Positions 19,972 through 29,524 of a stretch of 64,000 bases of DNA are shown in pieces. The notes beneath the pieces are model-generated. The model saw nothing but the letters and a program-made list of their open reading frames with translations. It searched no databases and was not told where the DNA came from. Position numbers and translations under genes: made by a program. The DNA comes from Thiorhodovibrio frisius. Its GTDB lineage: Bacteria > Pseudomonadota > Gammaproteobacteria > Chromatiales > Chromatiaceae. Within the stretch, counting starts at the first letter, position 1, and each line of letters opens with the position of its first letter. The DNA is taken from contig NZ_CP121471.1 of the NCBI RefSeq assembly GCF_033954835.1, positions 2,350,501 to 2,414,500 of the forward strand. The letters run 5' to 3'.

Positions 19972-20276
19972 GGTATCGGGTTCGCTTCACTCCAGAAGCC
20001 GAGGCCGATCTGGTTCGGCTCTATGCCTTTATTCTTGAGAGAAATCCAACAGATTTGGCAGTGGTGGAGCGAGCGCTTGATGCGATTCGCGCCGCATTGA
20101 CCACACTGGAGCGCTTGCCATTTACTTGCCGCAAGGCTGCGACCCATTCGCCGTTTCTGCGCGAGCTGCTCATCCCATTTGGCGCGACTGGCGATGTCGC
20201 GCTATTTGAAATTGATGATGCGGAGACAGTCACGGTGCTCGCTGTTCGCCATCAGCGCGAGAATGACTATCATTAG
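19968..20276 (+). CDS. ParE-family toxin
   Basis: A 102-residue protein starting MRYRVRFTPEAEADLVRLYAF and ending VTVLAVRHQRENDYH, a typical ParE/plasmid-stabilisation toxin. ParE toxins generally poison DNA gyrase. Second gene of a coupled antitoxin-toxin pair (ATGA overlap). Confidence 0.86.
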   Translation: MRYRVRFTPEAEADLVRLYAFILERNPTDLAVVERALDAIRAALTTLERLPFTCRKAATHSPFLRELLIPFGATGDVALFEIDDAETVTVLAVRHQRENDYH

Positions 20277-20307
20277 AGCAGGGGGGGCATTAGAGCAGGA
20301 GGGCAGT

Positions 20308-20577
20308 ATGGGCGATAACGGCTCAGCTTGGTACATACTCGGTCTTTCGACGGGCTTTATTTTTGGGCTTGCGATTGCTGCCCCGTCGTGGCACAGCGTG
20401 GTGGTCCCGCTGAAGAAGACAGAGCACGCGGCGCTCGTGCAGGCCACCGCAAACGCCAGGATGGAAAGGAGAATTTGCCTGCGTGTGCGCGAGGCATTCA
20501 TCAAATCCCTCGGTTCGGAGACAGACCTCGATTTTTTGTGCGCCGACCCAATCGATGCGACGCCTCCGGAGCGCTGA
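20308..20577 (+). CDS. Small single-helix membrane protein, unknown
   Basis: Not recognised. An 89-residue protein with one N-terminal membrane helix (about residues 7-25, ILGLSTGFIFGLAIA) and a soluble tail containing two cysteines. AGGAGG six bases before the ATG at 20308 supports translation. It is squeezed between the ParE toxin (31 bp) and the mrfB-like gene (9 bp) on the same strand, so it may be co-transcribed with either. Confidence 0.6.
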   Translation: MGDNGSAWYILGLSTGFIFGLAIAAPSWHSVVVPLKKTEHAALVQATANARMERRICLRVREAFIKSLGSETDLDFLCADPIDATPPER

Positions 20578-20586
20578 CCGCAACCC

Positions 20587-22014
20587 ATGGCAATACAGGG
20601 CCAGGGTCAAGCCATGAGCCTGAAATCCCGGCTTGACCGGCTGCGCCAGCAGCCGGCGCCGATGCCAGCGCCTTCAACGCCGGTCGACCCGCATCCGGTT
20701 GAGGCGGAATCATTGGATTCGAACCCGATTGCCTCAGATCCGCTCGGTTTGGCTCACGGCGTCCTGTCTCCCCAGCCCCAATCCTCCGGCGGTTCCGCCA
20801 ATGCGGACAGGGGTGAGCCTGGTCTAGCCGAACGCATCGCGCGACTGCGCCCACATGTGCTCCAACCGTCCATGCGCCAAGGTGACGAACGCGCCTTGGC
20901 CGAAATTCTGGGTGCCGCGCAGGTGGCGCCCGGACTTTTGTTTTTGCAGCAACAACTTGACGCGACCCGACCTCATGGCCGGTTCGCCCCCGCACAGGCG
21001 GTTGGCGCTGCGAATCCCCTGGGCGAGCTAACCGACTTGGCGCCTGCCCCGCCCGAGACTTGGTGCTTCCTGGACACCGAAACCAGCGGTCTGGCCGGCG
21101 GCACCGGCACCTGGGTGTTCCTGTTTGGCGCCGCCCGTTTCGTCTCCGAACCGGGCGAGGGAGGCCCGCCACTGACACTGGAACTGGAGCAATATTTGCT
21201 CACCCGCCTGGACGCCGAAGCCCTGATGCTCGAGCACATGGCCAATTCCCTGGCGGATGCTAGCTTGCTGGTCAGCTACAACGGCAAATCCTTCGACATC
21301 CCACTGCTCCTGACCCGCTGCCGGCTAGCTGCCATGGGCGGTCCGCCTGCCATTGGCGATCTCGCCCAGCGGCTTGAGCAGTTGGCGCATCTCGACCTGC
21401 TGCACCCGGTGCGCCGCGCCTTCGCGAAACGCTGGCCGGATTGCCGTCTGGCAAGCGTCGAATCCCGCCTGCTCGCCTTTAATCGCGGCCAGGATCTCCC
21501 CGGCAGCGAAGCCCCTGCCGCCTGGCTCGACTGGCTGCGCCACGGTGACCTGACGCGACTGCCTGCCGTGGTCGAGCACAACCGCAAGGATCTGCTCTCC
21601 GTCGCCGCGCTCATGCCGGCCCTAGTAAGCGTTTATCGCCAACCGCTGCGCCATGGCGCCGACAGCGCCAGCGTGGCCGCGCATTGGATCAAACGCGGCG
21701 ATATCGAACAGGCACGCGCGCTGCTGGAGTCCAGTGTGAACGGCCAAGCTGCCGAGCCCGAGGCGATTAGACTGCTCGCACAGCTGCATCGCCGTGATCG
21801 CAATTGGCCGCGCGCGGTGGAACTCTGGGAGATGTTAGCGCGCGACAACCATCCCGGCGCGCTGGAGGCCCTGGCCAAATTCCACGAGCACATCGCCCGT
21901 GACCCGCAACGCGCCCTCGGCTATGCCAGCCGTTTGCCGGCTGATCCAGTAAGCGAGCACCGGCGCCAGCGGTTGAGGATTAAACTGAAAACCCCAAGCG
22001 AGCGGCTCTTATGA
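20587..22014 (+). CDS. mrfB: RNase H-like 3'-5' exonuclease with TPR-like tail, MrfB/YprB-like
   Basis: A 475-residue protein. A disordered Pro/Ser-rich region (about 20-85) precedes a DEDD-type exonuclease domain: WCFLDTETSGLAGGTG near residue 160 (D and E), LLVSYNGKSFDIPLL near residue 230 (D) and VEHNRKDLLSVAAL near residue 330 (D). The C-terminal 120 residues are helical and repeat-like (HWIKRGDIEQARALLE, LHRRDRNWPRAVELWE). This is the architecture of YprB/MrfB, partner of the helicase MrfA in B. subtilis. Start is 20587 or the second ATG at 20614. The likely partner helicase is at 14736-17144. Confidence 0.87.
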   Translation: MAIQGQGQAMSLKSRLDRLRQQPAPMPAPSTPVDPHPVEAESLDSNPIASDPLGLAHGVLSPQPQSSGGSANADRGEPGLAERIARLRPHVLQPSMRQGDERALAEILGAAQVAPGLLFLQQQLDATRPHGRFAPAQAVGAANPLGELTDLAPAPPETWCFLDTETSGLAGGTGTWVFLFGAARFVSEPGEGGPPLTLELEQYLLTRLDAEALMLEHMANSLADASLLVSYNGKSFDIPLLLTRCRLAAMGGPPAIGDLAQRLEQLAHLDLLHPVRRAFAKRWPDCRLASVESRLLAFNRGQDLPGSEAPAAWLDWLRHGDLTRLPAVVEHNRKDLLSVAALMPALVSVYRQPLRHGADSASVAAHWIKRGDIEQARALLESSVNGQAAEPEAIRLLAQLHRRDRNWPRAVELWEMLARDNHPGALEALAKFHEHIARDPQRALGYASRLPADPVSEHRRQRLRIKLKTPSERLL

Positions 22015-22198
22015 CGCTTCGCCGAGCGTGCAGGGAAAATCGACGGCGGTGTTTACTGGGGGGATGAGTCTACGCTCACTTAGTGCACAAAAACCGGTCG
22101 TTTTCGCAGGCGCTGATGTCCTGCTCGCGAATGACACCGCTGAGCCGCGGCGTCGACAGCTCCAGCCTGGACGCGCATTGGATCAAGCCGTTCCGCCA

Positions 22199-23962
22199 TT
22201 AGCCCGTCTGCTTGCATTCAAGGAATATCCGCTTCTCGCAGGTGGCGCAGATGCTTCGGTCCAGTTTTTGGTAGATGGCCCGGATGCCGGCCTCTTTGGA
22301 CTGGAAGACGTTGCGGGCGCCGGTGGCATCGAGACAGCCTGCCGAGTCGAGCGTCTCCCACAGGCCGGGTTTGACGTTGATCAGGTAAAGACCGCCGCCG
22401 CCCTGCTGCCGCCGCTCGGCCTCGTCGGATACTGCCTGCGCGCCCTGTAAGTCGACGAAGTTCATGCCGTCGGCCAAGATCGCGAGATGCTTCTGGTCGG
22501 CGAAGCGCGCCCGCAGAATATCGAAGGCGCGCTCTACATGGGGCACCGAGCCGAAAAACAGCGACCCATCAATGCGGATAATGCGCAGCTGCGGACACTG
22601 CGGCACATCGGTGGCGTCGGAGAATGCGCGCTTGGGCAGGCCGGGGTCGGGTGCCAGGGTGACAATGCGCGGTTTCGAGGTGCGCTCCAGGTAGAGCACC
22701 AAGGACAGCAGCACGCCGGCGAAGATCGCGAACTCAAGTTCCAAGAACAGCGCCGAGAAGAAGGTGACCGCCAGAACCGCAGTCTCGCGACGCGAGGCGT
22801 GCAGGATGTGGCGGATTTCCCGGCGATCAATCAGCCCCCAAGCGACCAGGAACAGCACCCCCGCCATGGCGGCCTTGGGCAGATAGCTCGCCAGTGGGGC
22901 CACCAGCAGCACGATGACCATCAGCATCACCGCCGCAAACACGGCCGCCAGAGGTGTGCGTGCGCCGGCCTCAAAGTTGACACCGCTGCGGTTAAAGGAG
23001 CCAGTCGCCACATAGCCCGAGAAGAAGGCGCCAGCGATGTTGGACAGGCCTTGGCCGATGAACTCCTGGTTGCCGTCGATACGGTAGCCGCCGCGCGCGG
23101 CCAAGGCGCGGCCGATGGAGACGGCTTCGGTCAGCGCGAATAGCGTTACCGCCAGCGCCGTGGGGGCTAGCTGCTTGATGTGATCGAGCGCGAAGCTCGG
23201 CGACGACAAGGGCGGCAGACTCGCCGGCAGCGCTCCGACGGTGAGGATGCCGGTCTGTTCTGGACCAAGTAGGTGGTTGAGCAGCAGGGCTGCCAGGCTG
23301 CCGGCAAGCATTGCGGCGATCATGTAAGGGAATTTTGGCGCCCACAGGCGCACGGCGATACCGATGCCCAGGGTCACGACAGCGACCAGGGTCGCAAAAG
23401 GGTTGATTTCGATTGCGTGACGGCCGAACTCCATCAGGATGTCGTGGAAATGGCCGCCACTGTCCATCTCGACCCCGAAGAAATGCTTCAGCTGCTTGGC
23501 TGCGATCAAAAAGGCTGCGCCGGCGGTGAAGCCGACCACCACCGAGTGGGAAATGAAATTGACCAGCGCTCCTAAACGCGCAAGGCCCAGGGCCAACTCG
23601 ATGATGCCGACCATGAAGGTTAGGGTCAGGGCCAGGGTGACATAATCCGGGCTGCCGGGCGTCGCCATCAGCGACAGTGCAGAAAACAGCACGACCGAGG
23701 CGGCCGTGGTCGGGCCCGAGACCAGGTGGCGCGAAGAACCGAAGAGCGCGGCAATGATTGCTGGAACCATGCCGGCATAGAGACCGTACTGTGGTGGCAT
23801 CCCGGCAATGGTGGCAAAAGCCACGCCCTGCGGTAGCACGATGATGGCGCCGGTCAGGGCAGCCATCAGGTCGGCGCGCGCATCGCCGCTGCGCACCTGT
23901 GGCAGCCATCGCGCAAAGGGCCAGAAAAGAGACCAGTAATTGGCGTTTGCCGAGTTAGGCAT
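22199..23962 (-). CDS. SulP family anion transporter with STAS domain
   Basis: A 587-residue membrane protein. The N-terminal Sulfate_transp region shows DLMAALTGAIIVLPQGVAFA, QYGLYAGMVPAIIAALFGSS and about eleven helices. A C-terminal STAS domain (IIRIDGSLFFGSVPHVERAF, near residues 450-560) follows, and then a Cys-containing tail (CATCEKRIFLEC). SulP proteins import sulfate, bicarbonate or other anions. The substrate cannot be read from the sequence, but the dabAB genes 1.2 kb further on make bicarbonate worth considering. Divergent from the EamA gene. Confidence 0.92.
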   Translation of the reverse strand: MPNSANANYWSLFWPFARWLPQVRSGDARADLMAALTGAIIVLPQGVAFATIAGMPPQYGLYAGMVPAIIAALFGSSRHLVSGPTTAASVVLFSALSLMATPGSPDYVTLALTLTFMVGIIELALGLARLGALVNFISHSVVVGFTAGAAFLIAAKQLKHFFGVEMDSGGHFHDILMEFGRHAIEINPFATLVAVVTLGIGIAVRLWAPKFPYMIAAMLAGSLAALLLNHLLGPEQTGILTVGALPASLPPLSSPSFALDHIKQLAPTALAVTLFALTEAVSIGRALAARGGYRIDGNQEFIGQGLSNIAGAFFSGYVATGSFNRSGVNFEAGARTPLAAVFAAVMLMVIVLLVAPLASYLPKAAMAGVLFLVAWGLIDRREIRHILHASRRETAVLAVTFFSALFLELEFAIFAGVLLSLVLYLERTSKPRIVTLAPDPGLPKRAFSDATDVPQCPQLRIIRIDGSLFFGSVPHVERAFDILRARFADQKHLAILADGMNFVDLQGAQAVSDEAERRQQGGGGLYLINVKPGLWETLDSAGCLDATGARNVFQSKEAGIRAIYQKLDRSICATCEKRIFLECKQTG

Positions 23963-24139
23963 GGGAGCTTGTTCGCTGATGGTGGATGAGATGCTTCACA
24001 GCCCGCAGCCGTGACCCGATAGCCTTCTGCCGGGGTCAGAATGCCGATGGCCTTGCTCTATTCTACTGTTTCAGTTGGACTCGGGTGCGAGGAAACATCA
24101 GGATTAGTGAAGGATGAGAGGGGGTAGAATAGCCGCCAG

Positions 24140-24985
24140 ATGAAAATTTTGCTCACCGCTTTTGTGATGCTGCCCCTGGCAGCCAATTCCTGGCTGTGCC
24201 GGGCGGCTTTGCGCGATACGGCTATCGACCCGGCGACATTCACCTCTGTGCGGCTGCTATCGGGCGCCCTGATGCTGTGGCTGTTGCTGCGTTTTACCGG
24301 CAAGTTAGCCGCCGGTGCTGGGAGCTGGCCATCGGCGCTGGCGCTTTTCAGCTATGCGGCGCTATTCTCCTTTGCCTATCTCAGCCTCAGCAGCGGCACT
24401 GGCGCGCTGCTGCTGTTTGGTGCCGTGCAGGTCACCATGATTGCCTTCGGCGTGCGCGCGGGAGAACGACTCGACGCGGTGCAGGTTTTGGGCGTTGTCA
24501 TGGCATTCGGCGGTCTGGTAGGCCTCCTTTGGCCGGGGTTGACTGCTCCGCCGCTTGCCAGCGCGCTGATGATGCTCGCTGCCGGCGTTGCCTGGGGTAT
24601 CTACTCGGTGCGCGGCCGTGCCACCACCGATCCGGCGCGTGAGACGGCCGGCAATTTTATTCTTGCTGTGCCTTTTGCGCTGGCACTCAGCCTGCTCACG
24701 CTACCCGGCATGTCTGTTGCCCCGCTCGGCCTGGCGTATGCAGTGGCATCCGGTGCGCTGACCTCCGCGCTGGGCTATGTGCTCTGGTATCACGTGGCGC
24801 GTCAGCTGCGGGCAACCAGCGCGGGGACAGTACAGCTGAGCGTGCCGGTCATTGTGGCCATTGGCGGAGTGCTGCTGCTGGGGGAGCCTATTACCCTGCG
24901 CTTGATGATCGCTTCCACCGTTGTGCTCGGAGGCATTCTGATCGTCATCCTCGAGCGCGGGCGGAAAAGCGTGCACCCCCGCTGA
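24140..24985 (+). CDS. EamA/DMT-superfamily transporter
   Basis: A 281-residue protein with ten predicted helices in two EamA repeats (first ends near VMAFGGLVGLLWPG, second has ALGYVLWYHVARQL and VPVIVAIGGVLLLGEPITL). DMT exporters typically move amino acids or small metabolites across the inner membrane; the substrate is unknown. Divergent from the SulP gene with 177 bp between starts. Confidence 0.88.
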   Translation: MKILLTAFVMLPLAANSWLCRAALRDTAIDPATFTSVRLLSGALMLWLLLRFTGKLAAGAGSWPSALALFSYAALFSFAYLSLSSGTGALLLFGAVQVTMIAFGVRAGERLDAVQVLGVVMAFGGLVGLLWPGLTAPPLASALMMLAAGVAWGIYSVRGRATTDPARETAGNFILAVPFALALSLLTLPGMSVAPLGLAYAVASGALTSALGYVLWYHVARQLRATSAGTVQLSVPVIVAIGGVLLLGEPITLRLMIASTVVLGGILIVILERGRKSVHPR

Positions 24986-25108
24986 CCTTACAGCGAATCA
25001 CAGGGATTCATTATCCGGGGTGATCGGGGCCATGAATGTTGGCATGAAACAGTCGCTTCGTTCGCCGGGGGGCCGCACCATGAATCCTAGCGAACCGAAC
25101 CCAGAGCC

Positions 25109-25130
25109 GGCAGGCGCTATAGCGCCTGCC
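25109..25130. terminator. Perfect 22-bp palindrome between convergent genes
   Basis: The sequence from GGCAGGCGCTA to its mirror half is a perfect inverted repeat without T-runs. It lies between the ends of the convergent EamA and dabA genes, so a bidirectional transcription stop is the most likely role, but the missing U-tract keeps confidence low. Confidence 0.4.
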
Positions 25131-25179
25131 GAAATCGCCATCGGCCGGCAACCTGTTCAGCCTTTCGCAGGCAAGGGGT

Positions 25180-27885
25180 TCAGGCTGCCGCAGCCAAGGG
25201 CGTCTGCCAGCCAGTCCCAGGCAGTCGCTGCTGAATCGCTCCTTGCTCATCGATGCGGAACAGATGCAACCAGCCGTTGTCGAGCATCTGCCGCACCAGA
25301 TCATGGCGGTCGATGATGGCGTCGATGGGCTCCTGCGGGGCTTCGAGCACCACAGACAGGCGCACCGGCTCATGCACCCAGCGCTTGCCATCATGCAGCG
25401 ACTGCATGGGCAAGCCGACGCGCAAGTCGCCAGTGTTGCCTTCCAGCACGCCGATGGCGCCGCCGACGACATTGTGCAGCACCTTGTTGCCGCTGCCGAA
25501 GCGCCGGTTGTCGGTGGTGGAGCCGTAATACTGCAGGTTGATCCAGCCGGCCACCACCATGGGCGCGGTCATAATCAGCTCAAGCACCGCGAAGCCTTCA
25601 TCGGCCTGCCAGTCGTAGTCGTGCAGGAAGGTCCGTCCGCCAAGATCGATCCCACGGCTGCGCTCGCGCGGCGCGGCAATGAAGGCCGCGCAGCCGGCCA
25701 GTGCCCACTCCGGGCGCACCTGCGACCAGTCGCGGCTGCGATGGCGAATATTGGCCGTGATTGCCCGGCGCGAGCGCCCATCGAGCCCCAGCAAGGCGGA
25801 CCGCTGCAAGCGCGTCAGCTCGCCGGCCTGCGCCAGCCAGCTCTGCAACTCGGCGAGTTCCTCGGCATATTCGCCCGGCAAGATATGCGTATCGAACAGC
25901 CGAATATCGTCGACACAGGTATCGTGCAGCGCGGCCAGGAACCAGGTATCGGCCGGGATAAAAATGCCCCGCTCCGCCAGCCCGGCACGCACCTGGGCAT
26001 CGTTGAGCAGCGCCGCGCCTACGCGGGCACTGACCTCACCGCTCAAGCCGCCGCAGGCACCGCAGTCAAGCCCGGCGGCATGCGGGTTGTTGACCACCGT
26101 GCTGCCGTGGCCGACCAGCAGGACCAGACGCGCGAAGCCGGTCGTCAGCGACATGCCACGCAGCATGTTCTCGGCCAGACCGATGCGGTCTTCCTCGGGA
26201 ATGCCGCCGATTGCCATGGCCTGCTCGCCCTGACCATGTGTACAGCCATCCTGGGAATCCTCATCATGGGCTTGGTCACCAGCAATGGGGTGGTCATGCC
26301 CCCGGTGCTCGTGCAACTGGTGGTCATGCCCCCGGTGCTCGTGCAACTGGTAGTCATGCCCGGCGCAGGCGCTATGCGGCGACGCGTTGAGCGTCGGACC
26401 AACCTGCCGAGTCTGCTCCGCGTCCAGGCGCAGGTCATCGGGTGCCGGCACCGGTCGACCAAAGCCAAAGCTGTCGGCAAGGATCTTGGGCGTGTAGAGC
26501 AGCAGGCCGGCGGCCTCGACGAACGAGAAGCAGGACGATGCCCCCATTTTGAACGCCTTCCAGGTCTTGGTGAGACCGTTTCGCCGCCGCTGGGTCGCGA
26601 GCGCCTGGACAGCGTCATCGTCATCGCTGCCCTGCAGAGTGGAGCAAACCCGGTACTTGGGGCTTAGCAGCACCGGCAGATGCGAGCGCGGAGCGACCGC
26701 GCCGAGCGGGACATGCTCGAGCGGCAGCCCGAAGAATCCGGCAAACCCGAGCGTCTGGCCCTGCGGGCAGATGGTCTCGAGCGCGCGGCGGATGACCTCG
26801 GAGCGCACGTCGATGCAGAAGGCGGCTTGGACGGCTGGTCGTGCCGCTGCTGCTCCATCGACGGCCTGCTTGTTGTCGGCTAAAGCGGCGAGTAGCCGGC
26901 GTTGATAGCCAATCTCGAAGGCTGTGAGCAGCATATGGTCGACAGCGCGCTCGGCCTCGCCGTGCGGATCGCAACCAGAGGCCTGTTCTCCGGCATCCGC
27001 TTGTGCCTCGCAGCGGAGCTGTTCGCAGACATTGCCCCAGCGCGCGAGCAGCTTGGGCCCGGCCTTGTGCTCAAACACCAGCATGTCCCAGGCGAGGCGA
27101 ATGGCCAGCAGTTCGACGATGCTGTCGTCTTGCTCACCGCCCAGTTCGGCCTCCCAGCGCAACAGTCGGGTCCAGGCGGCCCAGCCGCCGATGTCGAGCA
27201 GGGCAGCGTGCATGTAGTCGAGCTGCGCCTGCCGTGGCAATCCGAGCCGACGCAGCGCCGCGGCGATACATACCCAGTGTGATTCCGGCAGCGCCTTGAC
27301 ACGCGCGCGGATGCCAGGCTGGCCCATCATGGCAGCGCTGTAGTCGAGCGCGGCAAAGCTGCGCCAGGCGGCATAGAGCGACTGGCCGGTCCAGGGTCGC
27401 TTCCAGGTCGCCTGCCCCATGTCGTAGAAGGCGGCGCAATGGTGACTGATGCGCTCCACCACAAAGCTCGACCAGTCATCGGCATCCTGCTCGTCGAGCA
27501 TGGCGGTCAGCAGCGGCACCCGCGGCGTGGGTGTGGGTTCTTCCGTGGCTGCCTCGCGCAGCTTTGCCGGGCTCAGCTCACTGCTGCAGTGGCGCGCCGC
27601 TGCCTGCAAATCGGTATCGATGATCCTTCCTGCGTCGATTTGCTCGCGGTAATACGCCCGCGGCATGTACATGCGCGACCCGCTGATGCGGCGCAGTGTC
27701 GCAGCCGCCTGCTGAAAGCGCTGATCGACCAACCCGTGGAAGGGGTTGACCGCGACGAAGCGGTCCAACGGCCATACTGGCGCGATGCGGTTACAGGCGG
27801 TCTGGATGCGTTGTTTGAGGGAATCTTCCATCGCGTGCTGGGACGCCAGTTTCGGATCATCAAAGCGGACATCGTTCATCTTCAT
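25180..27885 (-). CDS. dabA: DabA, inorganic-carbon uptake subunit (DUF2309)
   Basis: About 901 residues. DabA is a beta-carbonic-anhydrase-like protein that, with the membrane protein DabB, takes up CO2/bicarbonate vectorially. The zinc-site residues are in place: Cys357 and Asp359 in AAFCIDVRSE, His593 in GHGSTVVNN and Cys608 in AGLDCGACGG. The His-Cys spacing of 15 equals that of the characterised Halothiobacillus protein. The Asp-His distance is about 60 residues longer because of a His-rich insertion (residues about 500-555). ATG 27885 follows GGAGGAGG; upstream extension is rejected. Its start is 22 bp after the dabB stop, so they are one operon. Confidence 0.93.
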   Translation of the reverse strand: MKMNDVRFDDPKLASQHAMEDSLKQRIQTACNRIAPVWPLDRFVAVNPFHGLVDQRFQQAAATLRRISGSRMYMPRAYYREQIDAGRIIDTDLQAAARHCSSELSPAKLREAATEEPTPTPRVPLLTAMLDEQDADDWSSFVVERISHHCAAFYDMGQATWKRPWTGQSLYAAWRSFAALDYSAAMMGQPGIRARVKALPESHWVCIAAALRRLGLPRQAQLDYMHAALLDIGGWAAWTRLLRWEAELGGEQDDSIVELLAIRLAWDMLVFEHKAGPKLLARWGNVCEQLRCEAQADAGEQASGCDPHGEAERAVDHMLLTAFEIGYQRRLLAALADNKQAVDGAAAARPAVQAAFCIDVRSEVIRRALETICPQGQTLGFAGFFGLPLEHVPLGAVAPRSHLPVLLSPKYRVCSTLQGSDDDDAVQALATQRRRNGLTKTWKAFKMGASSCFSFVEAAGLLLYTPKILADSFGFGRPVPAPDDLRLDAEQTRQVGPTLNASPHSACAGHDYQLHEHRGHDHQLHEHRGHDHPIAGDQAHDEDSQDGCTHGQGEQAMAIGGIPEEDRIGLAENMLRGMSLTTGFARLVLLVGHGSTVVNNPHAAGLDCGACGGLSGEVSARVGAALLNDAQVRAGLAERGIFIPADTWFLAALHDTCVDDIRLFDTHILPGEYAEELAELQSWLAQAGELTRLQRSALLGLDGRSRRAITANIRHRSRDWSQVRPEWALAGCAAFIAAPRERSRGIDLGGRTFLHDYDWQADEGFAVLELIMTAPMVVAGWINLQYYGSTTDNRRFGSGNKVLHNVVGGAIGVLEGNTGDLRVGLPMQSLHDGKRWVHEPVRLSVVLEAPQEPIDAIIDRHDLVRQMLDNGWLHLFRIDEQGAIQQRLPGTGWQTPLAAAA
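26291..26363 (-). repeat. 30-bp tandem repeat inside dabA encoding a His-rich decapeptide
   Basis: Two exact 30-bp copies (26291-26320 and 26321-26350) and a partial, slightly diverged third copy encode GHDHQLHEHR twice, followed by GHDHP. The frame is maintained. The run is part of the His-rich insertion of DabA and could bind Zn, Ni or Co, but no function is shown. Confidence 0.85.
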
Positions 27886-27907
27886 GAGTTTCCTCCTCCG
27901 CATGCGG

Positions 27908-29524
27908 TTACCCCAGGCTGGCACTGGCAGAGCGCTTGGGCGCGGGCCAGAGCCGGGTGATCAGACGTGTAACCAGAATGTCGACATAGAGGCCGTTGTA
28001 GAGATGGACCTGAATAGCCTGTCGCAGCGGCCCCTGCAGATGCGTAAACAGATGCTGAAGCAGCAGCAGACCTACAAACACAACGACCACCCCTGCGCCG
28101 AACGCAATCTCGAACGCGGCACTGGCCGGTTGCGCGGGCACCACACTGCCAGCAATGGCATGCTCGAACGCCGTGTGCAGCCCGAAATAGGCCAGACAGA
28201 CAAAGCCGACAATGGCAGTGGCGCGAATCAATAACTTGGCGTTGTCCTCCAAGACCAGGGCCTGTAACAGCAATTGCGTGGTTGCGATGGCCACCACGGC
28301 GCCGGTGACAATCAACGCTGGCTGCTCGCGCGGATCGATGCCAAACAGGAAACCGGCGATCAGGGTCATCAGCAGCGCACTCTGAAAGGCCACCAGCCAA
28401 TGCCAACCCTGGGGAGCACCATGCCCGAACGGCAGTACAGGCGCGCGAAAGCCGTCGACACCGCTGCCCGAGGCCAGAAAGGCATGCGCCTTGTAGAGCG
28501 AGTGCGCCACCAGATGCAGCAGCGCCAAGCTATAGAGACCCAAACCGGCCTCAAGCAGCATGAAGCCCATCTGCGCTGAGGTTGACCAGGCCAGGGACAC
28601 CTTGATGCTGGTCTGGGTCAGCATCACCAGGGAGGCGATCGCCAGGGTCACCAGCCCGATTACGGCCAGGGTGTCCAGCGCGGGCCCAGAGAGGGACATC
28701 ACCGGGCTCATGCGAATGACGAGAAAGGCCCCTGCATTGACGATACCAGCATGCAACAGCGCCGAGACCGGCGTGGGCGCCTCCATCAGCTGCAGAATCC
28801 AGCCATGGAACGGGAACTGGGCGCATTTCAGCACCGCCGCCAGTACGATTAGCCAGGCTGCGGTCTGCAGGGTGCCCGGCAGTGGCCCGGTTTGACCGGC
28901 CAGGGCGGCGTAGACTCCGGGGAATTCCATGGTGTGCAGGGTCGCGCCGATCAGCAGACTGGCGACGAACAGGCTCACATCCCCAATGCGGCTGAAGACA
29001 AACTTCTTATGCGCCGCCAGCACCGCCGCCGGACGCTCCGGATAAAACACCAGCAACCGATGCAGACACAGGCTGGTCGCCATCCAGGCGAGCGAGAACA
29101 TCAACAGGTTGCTCGCCACCAGCACCGTGAGGATGGCAGCCAGCGTCAGCATCAGCCACTTGTGAAAGTAGCCCTCGCGCGCATCCCCCGCCATGTAATT
29201 GCGCGAATAGGTCGAGACCACCGCCCCGACCAGGGACACCAGCGCGAGCATAATGACGGTGACGGCATCGACATAGACGCCGACGGTAAAGGCACCGATG
29301 CCGAACGGCAGACCGAAGGAGACCAGCGTCAGGGATTCGGCGGAACCAAAGCCGTGCAGCAAGAGCGCAACCAGCGACAGGCCAAACGCACCCCAGGCCA
29401 GCGCATTGGTCAGCACCGCCATGCGCGGCCCAAAACGCTGCGCCCAGGCATCCGGCACAGCCGCGACGGCCCAGAGACTCAAAGGCGCGGCCAGCGCCGC
29501 AGTGGTAGTCAGCGAAAACGACAT
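27908..29524 (-). CDS. dabB: DabB, proton-conducting membrane subunit (NuoL-like)
   Basis: About 538 residues, a complex-I NuoL/MrpA-type proton channel that energises DabA. It has the expected motifs: LKCAQFPFHGWILQLMEAPTP with the conserved lysine near residue 230, SALLHAGIVNAGAFL, and about 13 helices. The C-terminal tail is short, as in DabB. ATG 29524 is preceded by GGGAGG. First gene of the dabBA operon; the 343-bp upstream region separates it from the divergent DUF4424 gene. Confidence 0.92.
   Translation of the reverse strand: MSFSLTTTAALAAPLSLWAVAAVPDAWAQRFGPRMAVLTNALAWGAFGLSLVALLLHGFGSAESLTLVSFGLPFGIGAFTVGVYVDAVTVIMLALVSLVGAVVSTYSRNYMAGDAREGYFHKWLMLTLAAILTVLVASNLLMFSLAWMATSLCLHRLLVFYPERPAAVLAAHKKFVFSRIGDVSLFVASLLIGATLHTMEFPGVYAALAGQTGPLPGTLQTAAWLIVLAAVLKCAQFPFHGWILQLMEAPTPVSALLHAGIVNAGAFLVIRMSPVMSLSGPALDTLAVIGLVTLAIASLVMLTQTSIKVSLAWSTSAQMGFMLLEAGLGLYSLALLHLVAHSLYKAHAFLASGSGVDGFRAPVLPFGHGAPQGWHWLVAFQSALLMTLIAGFLFGIDPREQPALIVTGAVVAIATTQLLLQALVLEDNAKLLIRATAIVGFVCLAYFGLHTAFEHAIAGSVVPAQPASAAFEIAFGAGVVVVFVGLLLLQHLFTHLQGPLRQAIQVHLYNGLYVDILVTRLITRLWPAPKRSASASLG

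Noticed and set aside
26291-26363. CRISPR array or minisatellite
   Set aside because: The two exact 30-bp units are directly joined without spacers and are in-frame coding sequence of dabA.
25243-26667. Plus-strand frame of 474 codons opposite dabA
   Set aside because: Antisense to conserved DabA, including its zinc-ligand codons, with no ribosome site or domain.
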